Below, piece after piece: positions 25,579-34,046 of a stretch of 64,000 nucleotides of DNA. Position 1 is the first letter of the stretch; every line of letters begins with the position of its first letter. The notes under the pieces are model-generated. The model made no database searches, was not told the DNA's origin, and saw only the letters and a list, made by a program, of their open reading frames with translations. The DNA comes from Candidatus Shapirobacteria bacterium (GTDB lineage Bacteria; Patescibacteria; Microgenomatia; UBA12405), in the NCBI GenBank assembly GCA_028704885.1, contig JAQWEN010000001.1:671492-735491 (forward strand). The letters are read 5' to 3'. A program made the position numbers and the translations under genes.

Positions 25579-26334
25579 ATGGGAAATAATAGTTCTTGGC
25601 AAAAAGTAAGTAAATGGTACAACAAAAGCGTCGGTGACGAAGGCAATTATTATCATCAACATGTAATAATGCCAAATTTAAAACGAATTTTAAATTTAAA
25701 AGAAAATGAATCGCTAATCGATTTAGCCTGTGGACAGGGTGTTTTAGAAAGAAACATGAATGAAAAGATTGAATATGTAGGAGTTGATTTGGCAAGCAGT
25801 TTAATTAGAGAGGCAAATGATAAAAAAATAAATTCAAAACATAAATTTATAATTGCGGATGTGAGCAAAGATTTGCCAGTCAGTAAAACTGATTTTGATA
25901 ATGGAGCAATAATTTTGGCACTACAAAATATTAAAAAGGAATTCGGGGTTATTAGAAATTTTGCTAAACATTTAAAAAAAGAGGGAAAATTGGTAATTGT
26001 TTTAAATCATCCAATTTTTAGAATCCCCCGACATAGCAGCTGGGGTGAAGATATTAGTGGTAATAAAATTCAATATCGTCGAATTGATGATTATATGACA
26101 CCGCAAGAAATTCCAATTGTGGCTAATCCTGGAAAAAATATAAGTGAAGAAACTTGGTCGTATCATTATCCCCTATCGGCTTATAGTGAAATGCTTTTTG
26201 ACAATGGTTTTGTAATTGAAAAAATTGAAGAATGGATATCTGACAAAATAAGTACTGGATCTAATGCAAAAGTGGAAGACAGAGCCAGAAAAGAATTTCC
26301 CTTATTTATGGCGATAATTGCAAGAAAAAGCTAA
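25579..26334 (+). CDS. Class I SAM-dependent methyltransferase
   Basis: A 251-residue Rossmann-fold methyltransferase; substrate unknown. SAM-binding motif I is LIDLACGQGVLERNM (residues 41-55), the acidic end of strand 2 is YVGVDLASSLI, and motif IV is FDNGAIILALQNI. WSYHYPLSAYSEMLFDNGFVIEKIEEW is the usual C-terminal block of small-molecule methyltransferases. It reads towards the ParB-like gene, with only three bases between their ends. It is alone on its strand, with a TAAAAT six bases before the ATG. Confidence 0.85.
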   Translation: MGNNSSWQKVSKWYNKSVGDEGNYYHQHVIMPNLKRILNLKENESLIDLACGQGVLERNMNEKIEYVGVDLASSLIREANDKKINSKHKFIIADVSKDLPVSKTDFDNGAIILALQNIKKEFGVIRNFAKHLKKEGKLVIVLNHPIFRIPRHSSWGEDISGNKIQYRRIDDYMTPQEIPIVANPGKNISEETWSYHYPLSAYSEMLFDNGFVIEKIEEWISDKISTGSNAKVEDRARKEFPLFMAIIARKS

Positions 26335-26337
26335 AGA

Positions 26338-26643
26338 TTACCAAGGCTTGTCGTTTTTGACTTTTTTAAATTCAACTAGTTCTTCATCTCTGTGATCAAA
26401 ACCAAGTCGTTTTATCAGATCTCTTTCTTTATCAAAATAACGATGATTACCGTCGTAAATATAAAATTTACGAGATTTATCTTCCCGATAAATTTCGATT
26501 GGTTCATCTGTCATCGAGATTTTACCATCATCAACATCAGTGGGGTGGACTATAGAAATTGGTAATTTGACGAGACCATTAATCGGTAATCGATCAAATT
26601 GTTCATCAAAAGTTAAATTAGGTTCTTGGTCTCTTTTTTCCAT
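26338..26643 (-). CDS. Small ParB/sulfiredoxin-fold protein
   Basis: A 101-residue soluble protein. RLPINGLVKLPISIVHP and EIYREDKSRKFYIYDGNHRYF match the core of the ParB/Srx fold: a strand carrying a P-I-x-V-like element, then DGNHR, the phosphate-binding/catalytic segment. No DNA-binding helix-turn-helix domain is present, so it is not a partition ParB. Such short versions occur as stand-alone nucleotide-binding or nuclease-like proteins of unknown function. It lies one base after the oxidoreductase beta-subunit frame region. Confidence 0.65.
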   Translation of the reverse strand: MEKRDQEPNLTFDEQFDRLPINGLVKLPISIVHPTDVDDGKISMTDEPIEIYREDKSRKFYIYDGNHRYFDKERDLIKRLGFDHRDEELVEFKKVKNDKPW

Positions 26644-26644
26644 T

Positions 26645-27265
26645 TTATGATTTTAGTTGTTTGCCGAAGGCGACACATTCTTGAAGAGTTTCGACTAGGG
26701 CAAAACCTTTAAATTCAAGAGCTTCTTTGAAATTTTTGGTAACTTCGGCAATGTTTTTGGCATCGACTGATTTAACAAAAACATGAGGATTTACTGCTTT
26801 AAGTAGTTCAACTATGTTAACTGGTTCGCTGGGATTGCCTAATGGAGTTGATTTGGTACGAGAACCTTTGGGAGTGGTTGGACTAGTTTGACCGGTGGTT
26901 AAACTGTAAAGAAAATTATTGGAAACAAAAACCGTAATATTGATATTGGCACGAGCAGCGGCAATCAAATGATTCAAACCTTCTCCATAAGTGCCACCAT
27001 CGCCACCAAAAACACAAACAGTTAAATTGGGGTTGATCATCTTTTCTCCCATAGCAACGGCAATAGCTCGACCGTGAAGAGTGTGAACACCATAGGTTTT
27101 GAAAAAATCAGCCATATTACCAACACAACCAATATCATAGTTAATAACTAGATCTGATGGTTTTAACTCGAGAGCATTAAAGGCGGCTTGAACAGCAGAA
27201 AAAACTAAAAAATTATGACAACCGGGACACCAAGTAGGATTGATTTTGGATCGATAATTTATCAT
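26645..27265 (-). CDS. 2-oxoacid:ferredoxin oxidoreductase, beta subunit
   Basis: Thiamine-diphosphate-binding subunit of a pyruvate- or 2-oxoglutarate-type oxidoreductase that makes acyl-CoA, CO2 and reduced ferredoxin. The 206-residue product begins at the WCPGCHN cysteines, has DIGCVGNMADFFKTYGVHTLHGRA and the TPP motif GDGGTYGEGLNHLI ending near VFVSNN. It lacks the C-terminal tail found in longer forms. Its start follows the alpha-subunit stop by two bases. Substrate preference cannot be fixed from sequence. Confidence 0.9.
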   Translation of the reverse strand: MINYRSKINPTWCPGCHNFLVFSAVQAAFNALELKPSDLVINYDIGCVGNMADFFKTYGVHTLHGRAIAVAMGEKMINPNLTVCVFGGDGGTYGEGLNHLIAAARANINITVFVSNNFLYSLTTGQTSPTTPKGSRTKSTPLGNPSEPVNIVELLKAVNPHVFVKSVDAKNIAEVTKNFKEALEFKGFALVETLQECVAFGKQLKS

Positions 27266-27267
27266 AA

Positions 27268-28956
27268 TTATTTTTTGGTTAATAAATCAATAATTTCTTC
27301 TGGAAAGAAAGGACGGCCATTATTCTTATTAATAATTTTGGTAGGATGAAAATCAAATTGAGATTTCAGGAGAGTGATAAGTTGATTGGTGCCATTATTT
27401 TCAATGACAATAGTTTCTTTAAAAGCATCAATGATATTTTTGATTTCTGGATTGATTGGCCAGAGAGTTTTTAATTGCAAAAAAGCAAAATCTTCTTTAT
27501 TGTCCATTAATTTTAAGGCCTCTAGAATAGCACCTTTGGGAGATCCCCAACTGATTATTAGTTTTTTGGCATTTTTTGAGCCAAAAAAGTTGGCTTTAGG
27601 AGAAATCTTTAAAGCAGTTTTGACTTTTAACATTCTTTTATTAAACATTTTTTCAGAAAGATCGGCATCTTCGGTAGCAAAACCGTATTCATCATGCTCA
27701 TAACTGTTGGCTAAAAATTCACCACCGACAGTGCCTGGAAGAGAAAGTGGCGAAATGCCATCTTTAGTAAAAGCATATCTTTTAAAATCATCGGAATCGA
27801 TTTCGTTTAGAATTTTACCTTTGTTAATTTTTACTTCAATGTCGGGGAAAAATTTAGTACTGGCACTGGATTCACCAATTAATTTATCACTCAAAACAAT
27901 GACTGGAGTTTGAAGTTCAGCAGCTAGATCAAGTGCATTGTGGCTTAATTCAAAAGATTCATCAATATCACCTGGGGCAAGAACAACCTTAGGGAATTCA
28001 CCGTGGCCAGAATAAATGGCATGAAAAAGATCACCTTGACTAGTCCAAGTGGGAAGCCCAGTGGCTGGACCAGGACGGGAAACTAGATAATAAACCATAC
28101 CTATTTCTGCGATGCCACAAAAACTGACAGCTTCGTTCATAAGGGCAAAACCACCACCTGAAGTGCCCGTAGCCGATCTGGCACCAGTGAAAGCAGCTCC
28201 AGCAGCCATGTTGGCTGAAGATATCTCATCTTCGGGATGAACTACGGTTAATCTAAATTCAGCTTGTTTACTGGCCAGAAAATGAAGAGCACCAGTAGCT
28301 GGAGTCATGGGATAAGCGGAATAAAAAACACCACCACCTTTAATGAATCCCCAACCGAAGGCTTCGTTGCCATCATAAAAACCCATTTTAACAATTTTTT
28401 TAGATTTGTTTATCTTAATTTGAAATTTGGAAAAATTTTCTTTAGCGTAATTATAGGCAATATTAAAGGCATTTAAGTTTAAATCGGCATATTTAACATA
28501 GGCTTCACAAATAAGATCTTTGGCTAATTTAGTGTCCAAATTATAAAGATAAGCAGCAACACCTAAACAAAGAGTATTGACGACCAATAAGCTGCCAGCT
28601 TGAGTGGCCATTTCTTTTAGAGGTAAATTTAGAAAATTAGATTTGCTTTTGACTTCGGAGAAATCTTCATCGGAAAATACTAATGTGTTTTTAGTAAATT
28701 CTTTGAGATGTTGCTGCCAATGACCGGGATAAACTGAAAAAAATAAATCAACATTAAAATGAGTAGAAAAAACTTTTTTATCGGAAAAAGTGATTTGATA
28801 AGTGTTGTGCCCGCCTCTAACCAGAGATGGATATTCACCGTAATCAACTAAATTAAAACCGTGATCAATTAATAATTTAGAAAAAAGCTGACCGGCAGAT
28901 TTGATACCCGAACCAGCTGGACCAGCAATTTTAATAGTGGAAGAATTTAAGATCAT
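27268..28956 (-). CDS. 2-oxoacid:ferredoxin oxidoreductase, fused gamma-alpha subunit
   Basis: A 562-residue fusion. Residues 1-180 form the gamma domain (IKIAGPAGSGIKSAGQLFSKLL). From about residue 195 the alpha pyrimidine-binding domain begins (GNEAFGWGFIKGGGVFYSAYPMTPAT, ATGTSGGGFALMNEAVSFCGIAEIG). A transketolase C-like domain ends the protein (KLIISWGSPKGAILEAL). With the beta subunit it forms a two-subunit enzyme as in 2-oxoglutarate-type KorAB. A TAAAAT box lies five bases before the ATG. No ferredoxin gene is adjacent. The enzyme would let a fermenting cell oxidise pyruvate to acetyl-CoA. Confidence 0.9.
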   Translation of the reverse strand: MILNSSTIKIAGPAGSGIKSAGQLFSKLLIDHGFNLVDYGEYPSLVRGGHNTYQITFSDKKVFSTHFNVDLFFSVYPGHWQQHLKEFTKNTLVFSDEDFSEVKSKSNFLNLPLKEMATQAGSLLVVNTLCLGVAAYLYNLDTKLAKDLICEAYVKYADLNLNAFNIAYNYAKENFSKFQIKINKSKKIVKMGFYDGNEAFGWGFIKGGGVFYSAYPMTPATGALHFLASKQAEFRLTVVHPEDEISSANMAAGAAFTGARSATGTSGGGFALMNEAVSFCGIAEIGMVYYLVSRPGPATGLPTWTSQGDLFHAIYSGHGEFPKVVLAPGDIDESFELSHNALDLAAELQTPVIVLSDKLIGESSASTKFFPDIEVKINKGKILNEIDSDDFKRYAFTKDGISPLSLPGTVGGEFLANSYEHDEYGFATEDADLSEKMFNKRMLKVKTALKISPKANFFGSKNAKKLIISWGSPKGAILEALKLMDNKEDFAFLQLKTLWPINPEIKNIIDAFKETIVIENNGTNQLITLLKSQFDFHPTKIINKNNGRPFFPEEIIDLLTKK

Positions 28957-29029
28957 TGACTATTTTACTATAGAATTAATTACTTTTCTCGTGACTAGAT
29001 TTAATTTTTAAAAACAGATATCTTTAAGT

Positions 29030-30304
29030 GTGATATTAAAAAAAGTTAGGAATTTTTTTAAAAGAATTGGACCGGGATTTATTACTGGAGCGGCTGATGA
29101 TGATCCATCGGGAATTGCAACTTATTCGATAGCTGGGGCAAAATATGGCTATAAACTGAATTGGACAATGGTGTTTTTGTGGCCAGCAATGATGTCGATT
29201 CAGGAAATGTGCGGCAGAGTCGGAATGGTAAGTGGTAAAGGTTTAGCAACTATTATTAAAAAATATTATTCAAAAAGAATGTTAGTGTTGGCTACTTCCC
29301 TGTTGGCAATTGCTAATATTATTAATATTGGGGCTGATTTGGGAATAATGGCGGCCTCGATGCAAATGTTGTTTGATTTTAATTATTTTTATTGGTTGGC
29401 AATTGCGGCAATTTTTATTGTGTGGATGCAAATTGCCGTTCCTTACAGAAAATATGTAAAATATTTGCAATGGCAAAGTATGATTTTGGTAGTTTATTTA
29501 ATTACGGCTTTTTTGGTTAAACACGATTTTAATAATTTGGTTTGGGATAGTTTTGTGCCACAAGTAGAGATAAATTTGGAATATTTAATGGTGGTTATAG
29601 GACTGGTCGGAACAACAATTTCACCTTATTTATTTTTTTGGCAAAGCGCTGAAGAAGTGGAAGAAGAAATTGCTGAGGGTAAATTAAAAGATTTTAATTA
29701 TCATCCAAAAGTAGTCAAAAAAGACATAAAAAAAATGGAATTTGATACAAAAGCGGGAATGTTGTTTTCTAATTTAATTGCCTTGGCAATTATGTTAACA
29801 ACAGCCGGAACTTTGCATGCTAACGGTATTTTTTCAATTGACACACCTCAACAAGCAGCTCAAGCATTAAGACCATTAGCCGGAAATTTTGCCTATATAT
29901 TATTTGCCGTGGGAATTATTGGAATTGGCTGGCAATCGATTCCAGTTTTGGCTGGATCATTGGCCTACGCAATATCGGAAGCTTTTGGATTAAAAGAAGG
30001 ATTATCTAAAAAATTTAGTCAAGCTAAGGTATTTTATATAATTATTGCGGTGGCGACTGGAATTGGCTTTTTAATAAATTTATTGGGGATTAATGTGATG
30101 GATGCTTTGTATTATGCGGCGATTATTAATGGTGTAGCCTCGGTGCCATTGATTGCTATCATTATTAAAATTGCCGATGATGAAAGAGTGGTGGGAAAAT
30201 TTAAAAGCAAGAAAAAACATAAATGGGCAGCCTTAATAACTTTATTTTTTATGACAATTGGAGTCGGGATAATGTTGTGGCAAATCGTGGCGAATAAACT
30301 ATAA
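29030..30304 (+). CDS. Nramp-family divalent metal transporter, non-canonical site
   Basis: A 424-residue, 11-helix secondary transporter of the Nramp/LeuT fold. The first helix reads GPGFITGAADDDPSGIATYS: the usual DPGN metal site is DPSG here. The sixth helix reads LTTAGTLHANG, where classical manganese/iron transporters have the MPH segment, so the metal-selecting methionine is absent. This suggests another ion, possibly magnesium or a non-transition metal, or a distinct subgroup; it is inference from two positions. The start is GTG. It is divergent from the oxidoreductase operon. Confidence 0.82.
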   Translation: MILKKVRNFFKRIGPGFITGAADDDPSGIATYSIAGAKYGYKLNWTMVFLWPAMMSIQEMCGRVGMVSGKGLATIIKKYYSKRMLVLATSLLAIANIINIGADLGIMAASMQMLFDFNYFYWLAIAAIFIVWMQIAVPYRKYVKYLQWQSMILVVYLITAFLVKHDFNNLVWDSFVPQVEINLEYLMVVIGLVGTTISPYLFFWQSAEEVEEEIAEGKLKDFNYHPKVVKKDIKKMEFDTKAGMLFSNLIALAIMLTTAGTLHANGIFSIDTPQQAAQALRPLAGNFAYILFAVGIIGIGWQSIPVLAGSLAYAISEAFGLKEGLSKKFSQAKVFYIIIAVATGIGFLINLLGINVMDALYYAAIINGVASVPLIAIIIKIADDERVVGKFKSKKKHKWAALITLFFMTIGVGIMLWQIVANKL

Positions 30305-30433
30305 ATAAATTTGCAATTGGAAGTAGTTGTGATAAACTACAGACTGATTTGAGCAATTGGTGCGTTAATACTTTGTGGGCACCGCAAGTTTCTAGGCCAC
30401 GGCCGAAAAACAGGTTTGGGTCAACAAAATATT
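30305..30433 (+). promoter_or_regulatory. Structured leader of the DEAD-box helicase gene
   Basis: A promoter fits at 30311-30338 (TTGCAA, 16 bases, TAAACT). That leaves an unusually GC-rich leader of roughly 90 bases. GGTGC (near 30359) can pair with GCACC. Alternatively CTTTGTGG can pair with CCGCAAG around the same GCA, so the two hairpins exclude each other. A GGCCACGGCC run follows. Helicase mRNAs of this type are often cold-regulated through their leader; function here is inferred. Confidence 0.5.
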
Positions 30434-31702
30434 ATGTATCAGAATAAATTCACCAATAACATTGGTGGCAGAACTCAACAAAGACCAAGTTTTGGTCGAA
30501 ATAATTTTTCCAGCAGAAACAGCGGCGGTAATGGTGGCGGCAGATTTGGAGGTGGAAATAGAAGTGGAGGTGGAAGAAACCGAAGTTTTGAAAGCCGAAT
30601 AGATATTTCCATGTTCATTAAAAAAGCTGAACCAATGGTGAAAATTGAAGATGTCCAAGTTAAAAACAATTTCCAGGATTTTGATTTTAGCCCAATTTTA
30701 ATGGATAACATTAAAGCTAAGGGTTATTTGAAACCAACTCCAATTCAAGATGAAATAATCCCCCATATTTTAGATGGTCGTGATGTTTTGGGAGTTGCTA
30801 ACACTGGAACTGGAAAAACAGCTGCTTTCGCCTTACCTTTAATTAATGAAATTCTATTAGATCCTAACAAGAGAATACTTATTATGGCGCCAACTAGAGA
30901 ATTGGCTCAACAAATTAAACAAGATATTAGATCTTTTACTTTTGGAATGAGAGTTTACGTGGCTTTGGCCATTGGCGGAGCTTATATTAGAGAACAAATT
31001 ATGGATATTAGACGAGATCCACACATAATTGTGGGAACTCCAGGCAGAATTAAAGATTTAGCTGAACGCCGAATAATTAATTTTTCAAAAATAAATACGA
31101 TAGTTTTGGATGAAGTTGATCGAATGTTGGATATGGGATTTGTGGCTGACATTAAAGAAATTATTAGTCAAATTCCCTCCCCTCATCAAACATTATTTTT
31201 CTCAGCGACAGTTGATAAAAAAATTGAACACTTAATTGATTCATTTTTAGTTAATCCAGTTAAAATTTCAGTTAAAACTCAAGAAAGTTCTAAAAATGTG
31301 GAACAAAATGTGGTTCGAGTTCGCCGAGAAGATAAAGAAAATATGCTGCATAAATTATTAGGACAAGAAGAATTTAAAAAAGTCTTAGTTTTTGGAGCAA
31401 CTAAATCGATGGTAGAAAAAATCTATGTCGGTTTAAATCAAAAAGGATTTAAAGTTGGATCGCTTCACGGTGATAAAGCTCAATTCCAAAGACAAAGAAC
31501 TTTGAGAGCTTTTAAAGAAAACGAAATAAATATTTTAGTTGCAACTGACGTAGCTGCCAGAGGCTTAGATGTGGCCGATATTACCCATGTAATTAATTTT
31601 GATAAACCAAATAATTACGAGGATTATGTTCACCGAATCGGGAGAACTGGTCGAGCTAATAAAACCGGATTTGCGTTGACGTTTGTGGAAAGCCAATATT
31701 AA
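30434..31702 (+). CDS. DEAD-box ATP-dependent RNA helicase
   Basis: Unwinds RNA duplexes, probably in ribosome assembly or cold adaptation. About 422 residues from ATG 30434; a TTG six codons upstream is possible. A Gly/Arg/Asn-rich N-terminal tail (residues 15-60) is followed by the helicase core: F near residue 85, GYLKPTPIQDEIIP (Q), NTGTGKT (I), PTRELAQQ (Ia), GTPGR (Ib), VLDEVDRM (the DEAD position reads DEVD), SAT (III), VLVFGATK (IV), RGLDVADITHVINFD (V) and HRIGRTGRA (VI). It ends directly after motif VI, so the basic tail sits at the N-terminus instead of the usual C-terminus. Confidence 0.92.
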   Translation: MYQNKFTNNIGGRTQQRPSFGRNNFSSRNSGGNGGGRFGGGNRSGGGRNRSFESRIDISMFIKKAEPMVKIEDVQVKNNFQDFDFSPILMDNIKAKGYLKPTPIQDEIIPHILDGRDVLGVANTGTGKTAAFALPLINEILLDPNKRILIMAPTRELAQQIKQDIRSFTFGMRVYVALAIGGAYIREQIMDIRRDPHIIVGTPGRIKDLAERRIINFSKINTIVLDEVDRMLDMGFVADIKEIISQIPSPHQTLFFSATVDKKIEHLIDSFLVNPVKISVKTQESSKNVEQNVVRVRREDKENMLHKLLGQEEFKKVLVFGATKSMVEKIYVGLNQKGFKVGSLHGDKAQFQRQRTLRAFKENEINILVATDVAARGLDVADITHVINFDKPNNYEDYVHRIGRTGRANKTGFALTFVESQY

Positions 31703-31717
31703 ATTTTTTGTGATATT

Positions 31718-31745
31718 GTAGGGGACAGGCATGCCTGTCCCCTAC
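31718..31745. repeat. Perfect 28-base palindrome with GCATGC core
   Basis: The arms GTAGGGGACAG and CTGTCCCCTAC meet at GCATGC without mismatch. It lies between the convergent helicase and AlkD-like genes, so it may also end transcription in both directions. It shares its plan with the palindrome at 46544. Confidence 0.85.
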
Positions 31746-31752
31746 TTTTGTT

Positions 31753-32520
31753 TTAAAGATTTATTTTTTGTTTTTTGGAATTGTTGTATTTGCGGCCAGT
31801 GAGGGCTTTGGAAAGAGCTTCACGGTATGCAATTTTGGGTAAAGTGTCTTTATTCTTTTCCAAATAATCTAATAGTTCATCTTGGTGAAAAGCGACTAAA
31901 GATCGAAGCAACCAAGAAACGGCTTTAGTAATTAAAATTTCTTTTTCTGATTTAAGATTCTCAATATTTTGAAAAGCTAATTTGGATAAACGCGGATCGT
32001 CAGATTGACGAAGTGATTTAGTTAATAAAACTAGAGAAGCACGGCGTTTGTTAATATTGCGGTCTTGATTGAATTGTTTTAATATTTTTTGCCAGTTTGA
32101 CCAATTATTAAGAATAATTTCACTGGTAAAATTTGATTGGCATAAAACATCATTTTCTGCCCAACCACAGGTGTAATTTAGCCATAAATCTAGATTTTTG
32201 GGATCAAAATCTTTTAGAGTTTCTGAAGATAATGACAAAATCATAGGACCAATAACAATTTCGGTATAACTGGTATTGTTTTGATAAAGAGAATTGAGTA
32301 ATTCGATAATCTGATCTTTTTTTAGATTATTTTCGGTGATTATTTTTTTGGCCAAGTCAGATATCTGTTTAGTGGAAAAGCCGTGATAAGTTTTATTGGT
32401 TCCAATATATTTTTGACCAAAAGCAATATTCAATCTCTCTAAATCTCTCTTTAACAAGAGAGATTTTTCAAGTTCAGAAATATCTTTTAGAATTTGAAGA
32501 TGGATTGGATTTTTAATCAT
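31753..32520 (-). CDS. DNA alkylation repair protein (AlkD-like HEAT-repeat glycosylase)
   Basis: AlkD-type enzymes remove N3/N7-alkylated bases without base flipping. About 255 residues from ATG 32520, which overlaps the sortase stop by eight bases; a longer frame to 32541 exists. YIGTNKTYHGFSTKQISDLAKK, WLNYTCGWAENDVLCQSNF (a D in the catalytic region) and RRASLVLLTKSLRQSDDPRL match the family. All-helical, soluble. Residues about 18-27 are encoded by a palindrome (32441-32466), giving the charged KSLLLKRDLERLN that seems inserted near the N-terminus. Confidence 0.85.
   Translation of the reverse strand: MIKNPIHLQILKDISELEKSLLLKRDLERLNIAFGQKYIGTNKTYHGFSTKQISDLAKKIITENNLKKDQIIELLNSLYQNNTSYTEIVIGPMILSLSSETLKDFDPKNLDLWLNYTCGWAENDVLCQSNFTSEIILNNWSNWQKILKQFNQDRNINKRRASLVLLTKSLRQSDDPRLSKLAFQNIENLKSEKEILITKAVSWLLRSLVAFHQDELLDYLEKNKDTLPKIAYREALSKALTGRKYNNSKKQKINL
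32431..32466. repeat. Palindromic element inside the AlkD-like gene
   Basis: AATCTCTCT followed by AAATCTCTCTT-TAAC-AAGAGAGATTT, a perfect 11-base stem. It resembles the second half of copy D (CTCTCT motif, CTTTAAtAAAG centre) and is in frame within a gene. Confidence 0.6.
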
Positions 32521-33118
32521 TTTTGAGAGTACTGATAACAACTAAACGTTTTAAAGTGGTTCCTGGAGGCCAACAAGTCATTAAAGTGAGTTGATTTTGG
32601 CCGATTTTACTTGACATATAATTTAATTCATTGCCATTAATAATTTTTGTTTCATTAACAGTGTAAATATATTTTTGAGATTGATAATAAACAATAATTT
32701 CATCCCCTGTTTCTAATTTATTCAAAAGATAAAAGACGGCATTAAATTGATTGGCTTCATACCAATTACCAGCAGAATGGGCAAAAATAAAAGTGTTGCC
32801 GGATTTATCAGGGGTAGAAGTATCTTTGGCATGAGCAACCCCCTGAGTTAGAGCTCGTTGATAAATTTTAGAATTAAAAGGATCAACATTTTTAATAACT
32901 TTAGCATTGGCGTTAATTTTGGGAATAATAATGGAAAAGTCAAGATTAATTGGGACAATTTCAGTAGGTTTATCGGTTTTTTTATCTAGTTGATAAATTA
33001 TTTCCGATTTTAATACTGGAGCAAAAGTAGAGACGGGAATTGTTAAAGAAATAAAAATAAAAAGAATTCCAACTAGAATAAATTTATTTCTTTTTATTCC
33101 TAATTTTTTTGACAACAT
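32513..33118 (-). CDS. Sortase
   Basis: A cysteine transpeptidase that cleaves LPxTG-like signals and links surface proteins to the wall or to each other. About 201 residues from ATG 33118. One N-terminal helix (FILVGILFIFISLTIPVSTF) anchors a sortase barrel. The catalytic histidine is H114 (FIFAHSAG), the cysteine C182 (LTLMTCWPPG) and the arginine R191 (LKRLVV), a complete triad. The start lies within the last 35 bases of the giant surface gene, whose product has an MPGTG signal, so substrate and enzyme are neighbours. A TTG two codons earlier is possible. Confidence 0.9.
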   Translation of the reverse strand: MLSKKLGIKRNKFILVGILFIFISLTIPVSTFAPVLKSEIIYQLDKKTDKPTEIVPINLDFSIIIPKINANAKVIKNVDPFNSKIYQRALTQGVAHAKDTSTPDKSGNTFIFAHSAGNWYEANQFNAVFYLLNKLETGDEIIVYYQSQKYIYTVNETKIINGNELNYMSSKIGQNQLTLMTCWPPGTTLKRLVVISTLKND

Positions 33119-34046
33119 AACCAATTATAAACAAAACCAGAAGAGCTACTAGAGCCGAAGAGAATTTGTGACGGCTAATGAATGACTGGAATTGAGTGGA
33201 AAAACTTTTTGGATTTGGAGTTTCGGTACCTAAAATTGAGCCTTCTTGGTTTTCATCAGAAATGGCTTCTTGATCGATTTCTGACCCGTCTTTAGGAATA
33301 TTATCGTCGCCAATAACCGGAATGGCACCGAGTACACTACCGGTAGTGGTTGTGGTTGTAGAAGTATAGACGGTAATAAAATCACCAGCTAGACCGCTGC
33401 CGTTGCCTGCTTCATCAAAGGCACGTATAACGTAATAATAGGTTTTATTACAGTCGGGAACATTAACGTCGGTAAAACTTCCTTTTTGATCGGGACTTAT
33501 ACCAACTTGACCAATCTGGGAACCAGAGTCAGCAATAAATTTAGTGACATCAGCGCGATAAATTCTAATTATATTAGTTTTACCGTCATTGCTAGCCTTG
33601 AAACTGATTTTGTAATTACACCCCTCTCTCTCTTTGGAATAATCATTTGGAGTACCAGGACCAGAACTATCATAATCAACAGCCACAGAATCACTGCGAT
33701 ATTCTTCTCCACCAGAGGAAGCGATGGCATAGAAATAATAGGTTTTTTCACTTTCAGTGAGCGGATTATTTTCTAAATTACATTCACCGGAATTACCACC
33801 AGCTTTGACATCAACCGTGCCAATTTGAATTTCACTGGAATCGGGATTGACCTTAAAACATTTGACAGTTAAAGGTCGATTAAGAATATCAAGAGCGGTA
33901 AAGCTAAGAGTAAATTTGTCTTTATTAGTTGGAGAAATTGGATTTTCAACGCTAATAAAAATATTACTACTTTGAACAGCATTGGCAGCCTTGACGGAGA
34001 AAAGTGAAACTAAACTAATGAGGGTAATAATAATTAGACTTTTCAT
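33084..34046 (-). CDS. Second secreted protein, in frame with the giant ORF (possible independent start)
   Basis: From ATG 34046 a 320-residue protein can be made: a typical signal peptide (MKSLIIITLISLVSLFSVKAANA), two FN3/Ig-like domains (to about residue 215) with cysteine pairs, a Thr tract, linkers with VLGA and ILGT, then a C-terminal helix and KKIRNKKK. This is a complete exported, membrane-anchored design, so I think it is a separate protein that is now joined to the giant frame. Reading one base fewer in the A7-G-A7 tract just upstream would end the giant protein at a TGA overlapping this ATG. Confidence 0.6.
   Translation of the reverse strand: MKSLIIITLISLVSLFSVKAANAVQSSNIFISVENPISPTNKDKFTLSFTALDILNRPLTVKCFKVNPDSSEIQIGTVDVKAGGNSGECNLENNPLTESEKTYYFYAIASSGGEEYRSDSVAVDYDSSGPGTPNDYSKEREGCNYKISFKASNDGKTNIIRIYRADVTKFIADSGSQIGQVGISPDQKGSFTDVNVPDCNKTYYYVIRAFDEAGNGSGLAGDFITVYTSTTTTTTGSVLGAIPVIGDDNIPKDGSEIDQEAISDENQEGSILGTETPNPKSFSTQFQSFISRHKFSSALVALLVLFIIGYVVKKIRNKKK

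Noticed and set aside
30345..30433. tRNA or known riboswitch in the DEAD-box leader
   Set aside because: No cloverleaf, no T-loop sequence, and no match to riboswitch cores I know (preQ1, c-di-GMP, fluoride, ZTP).
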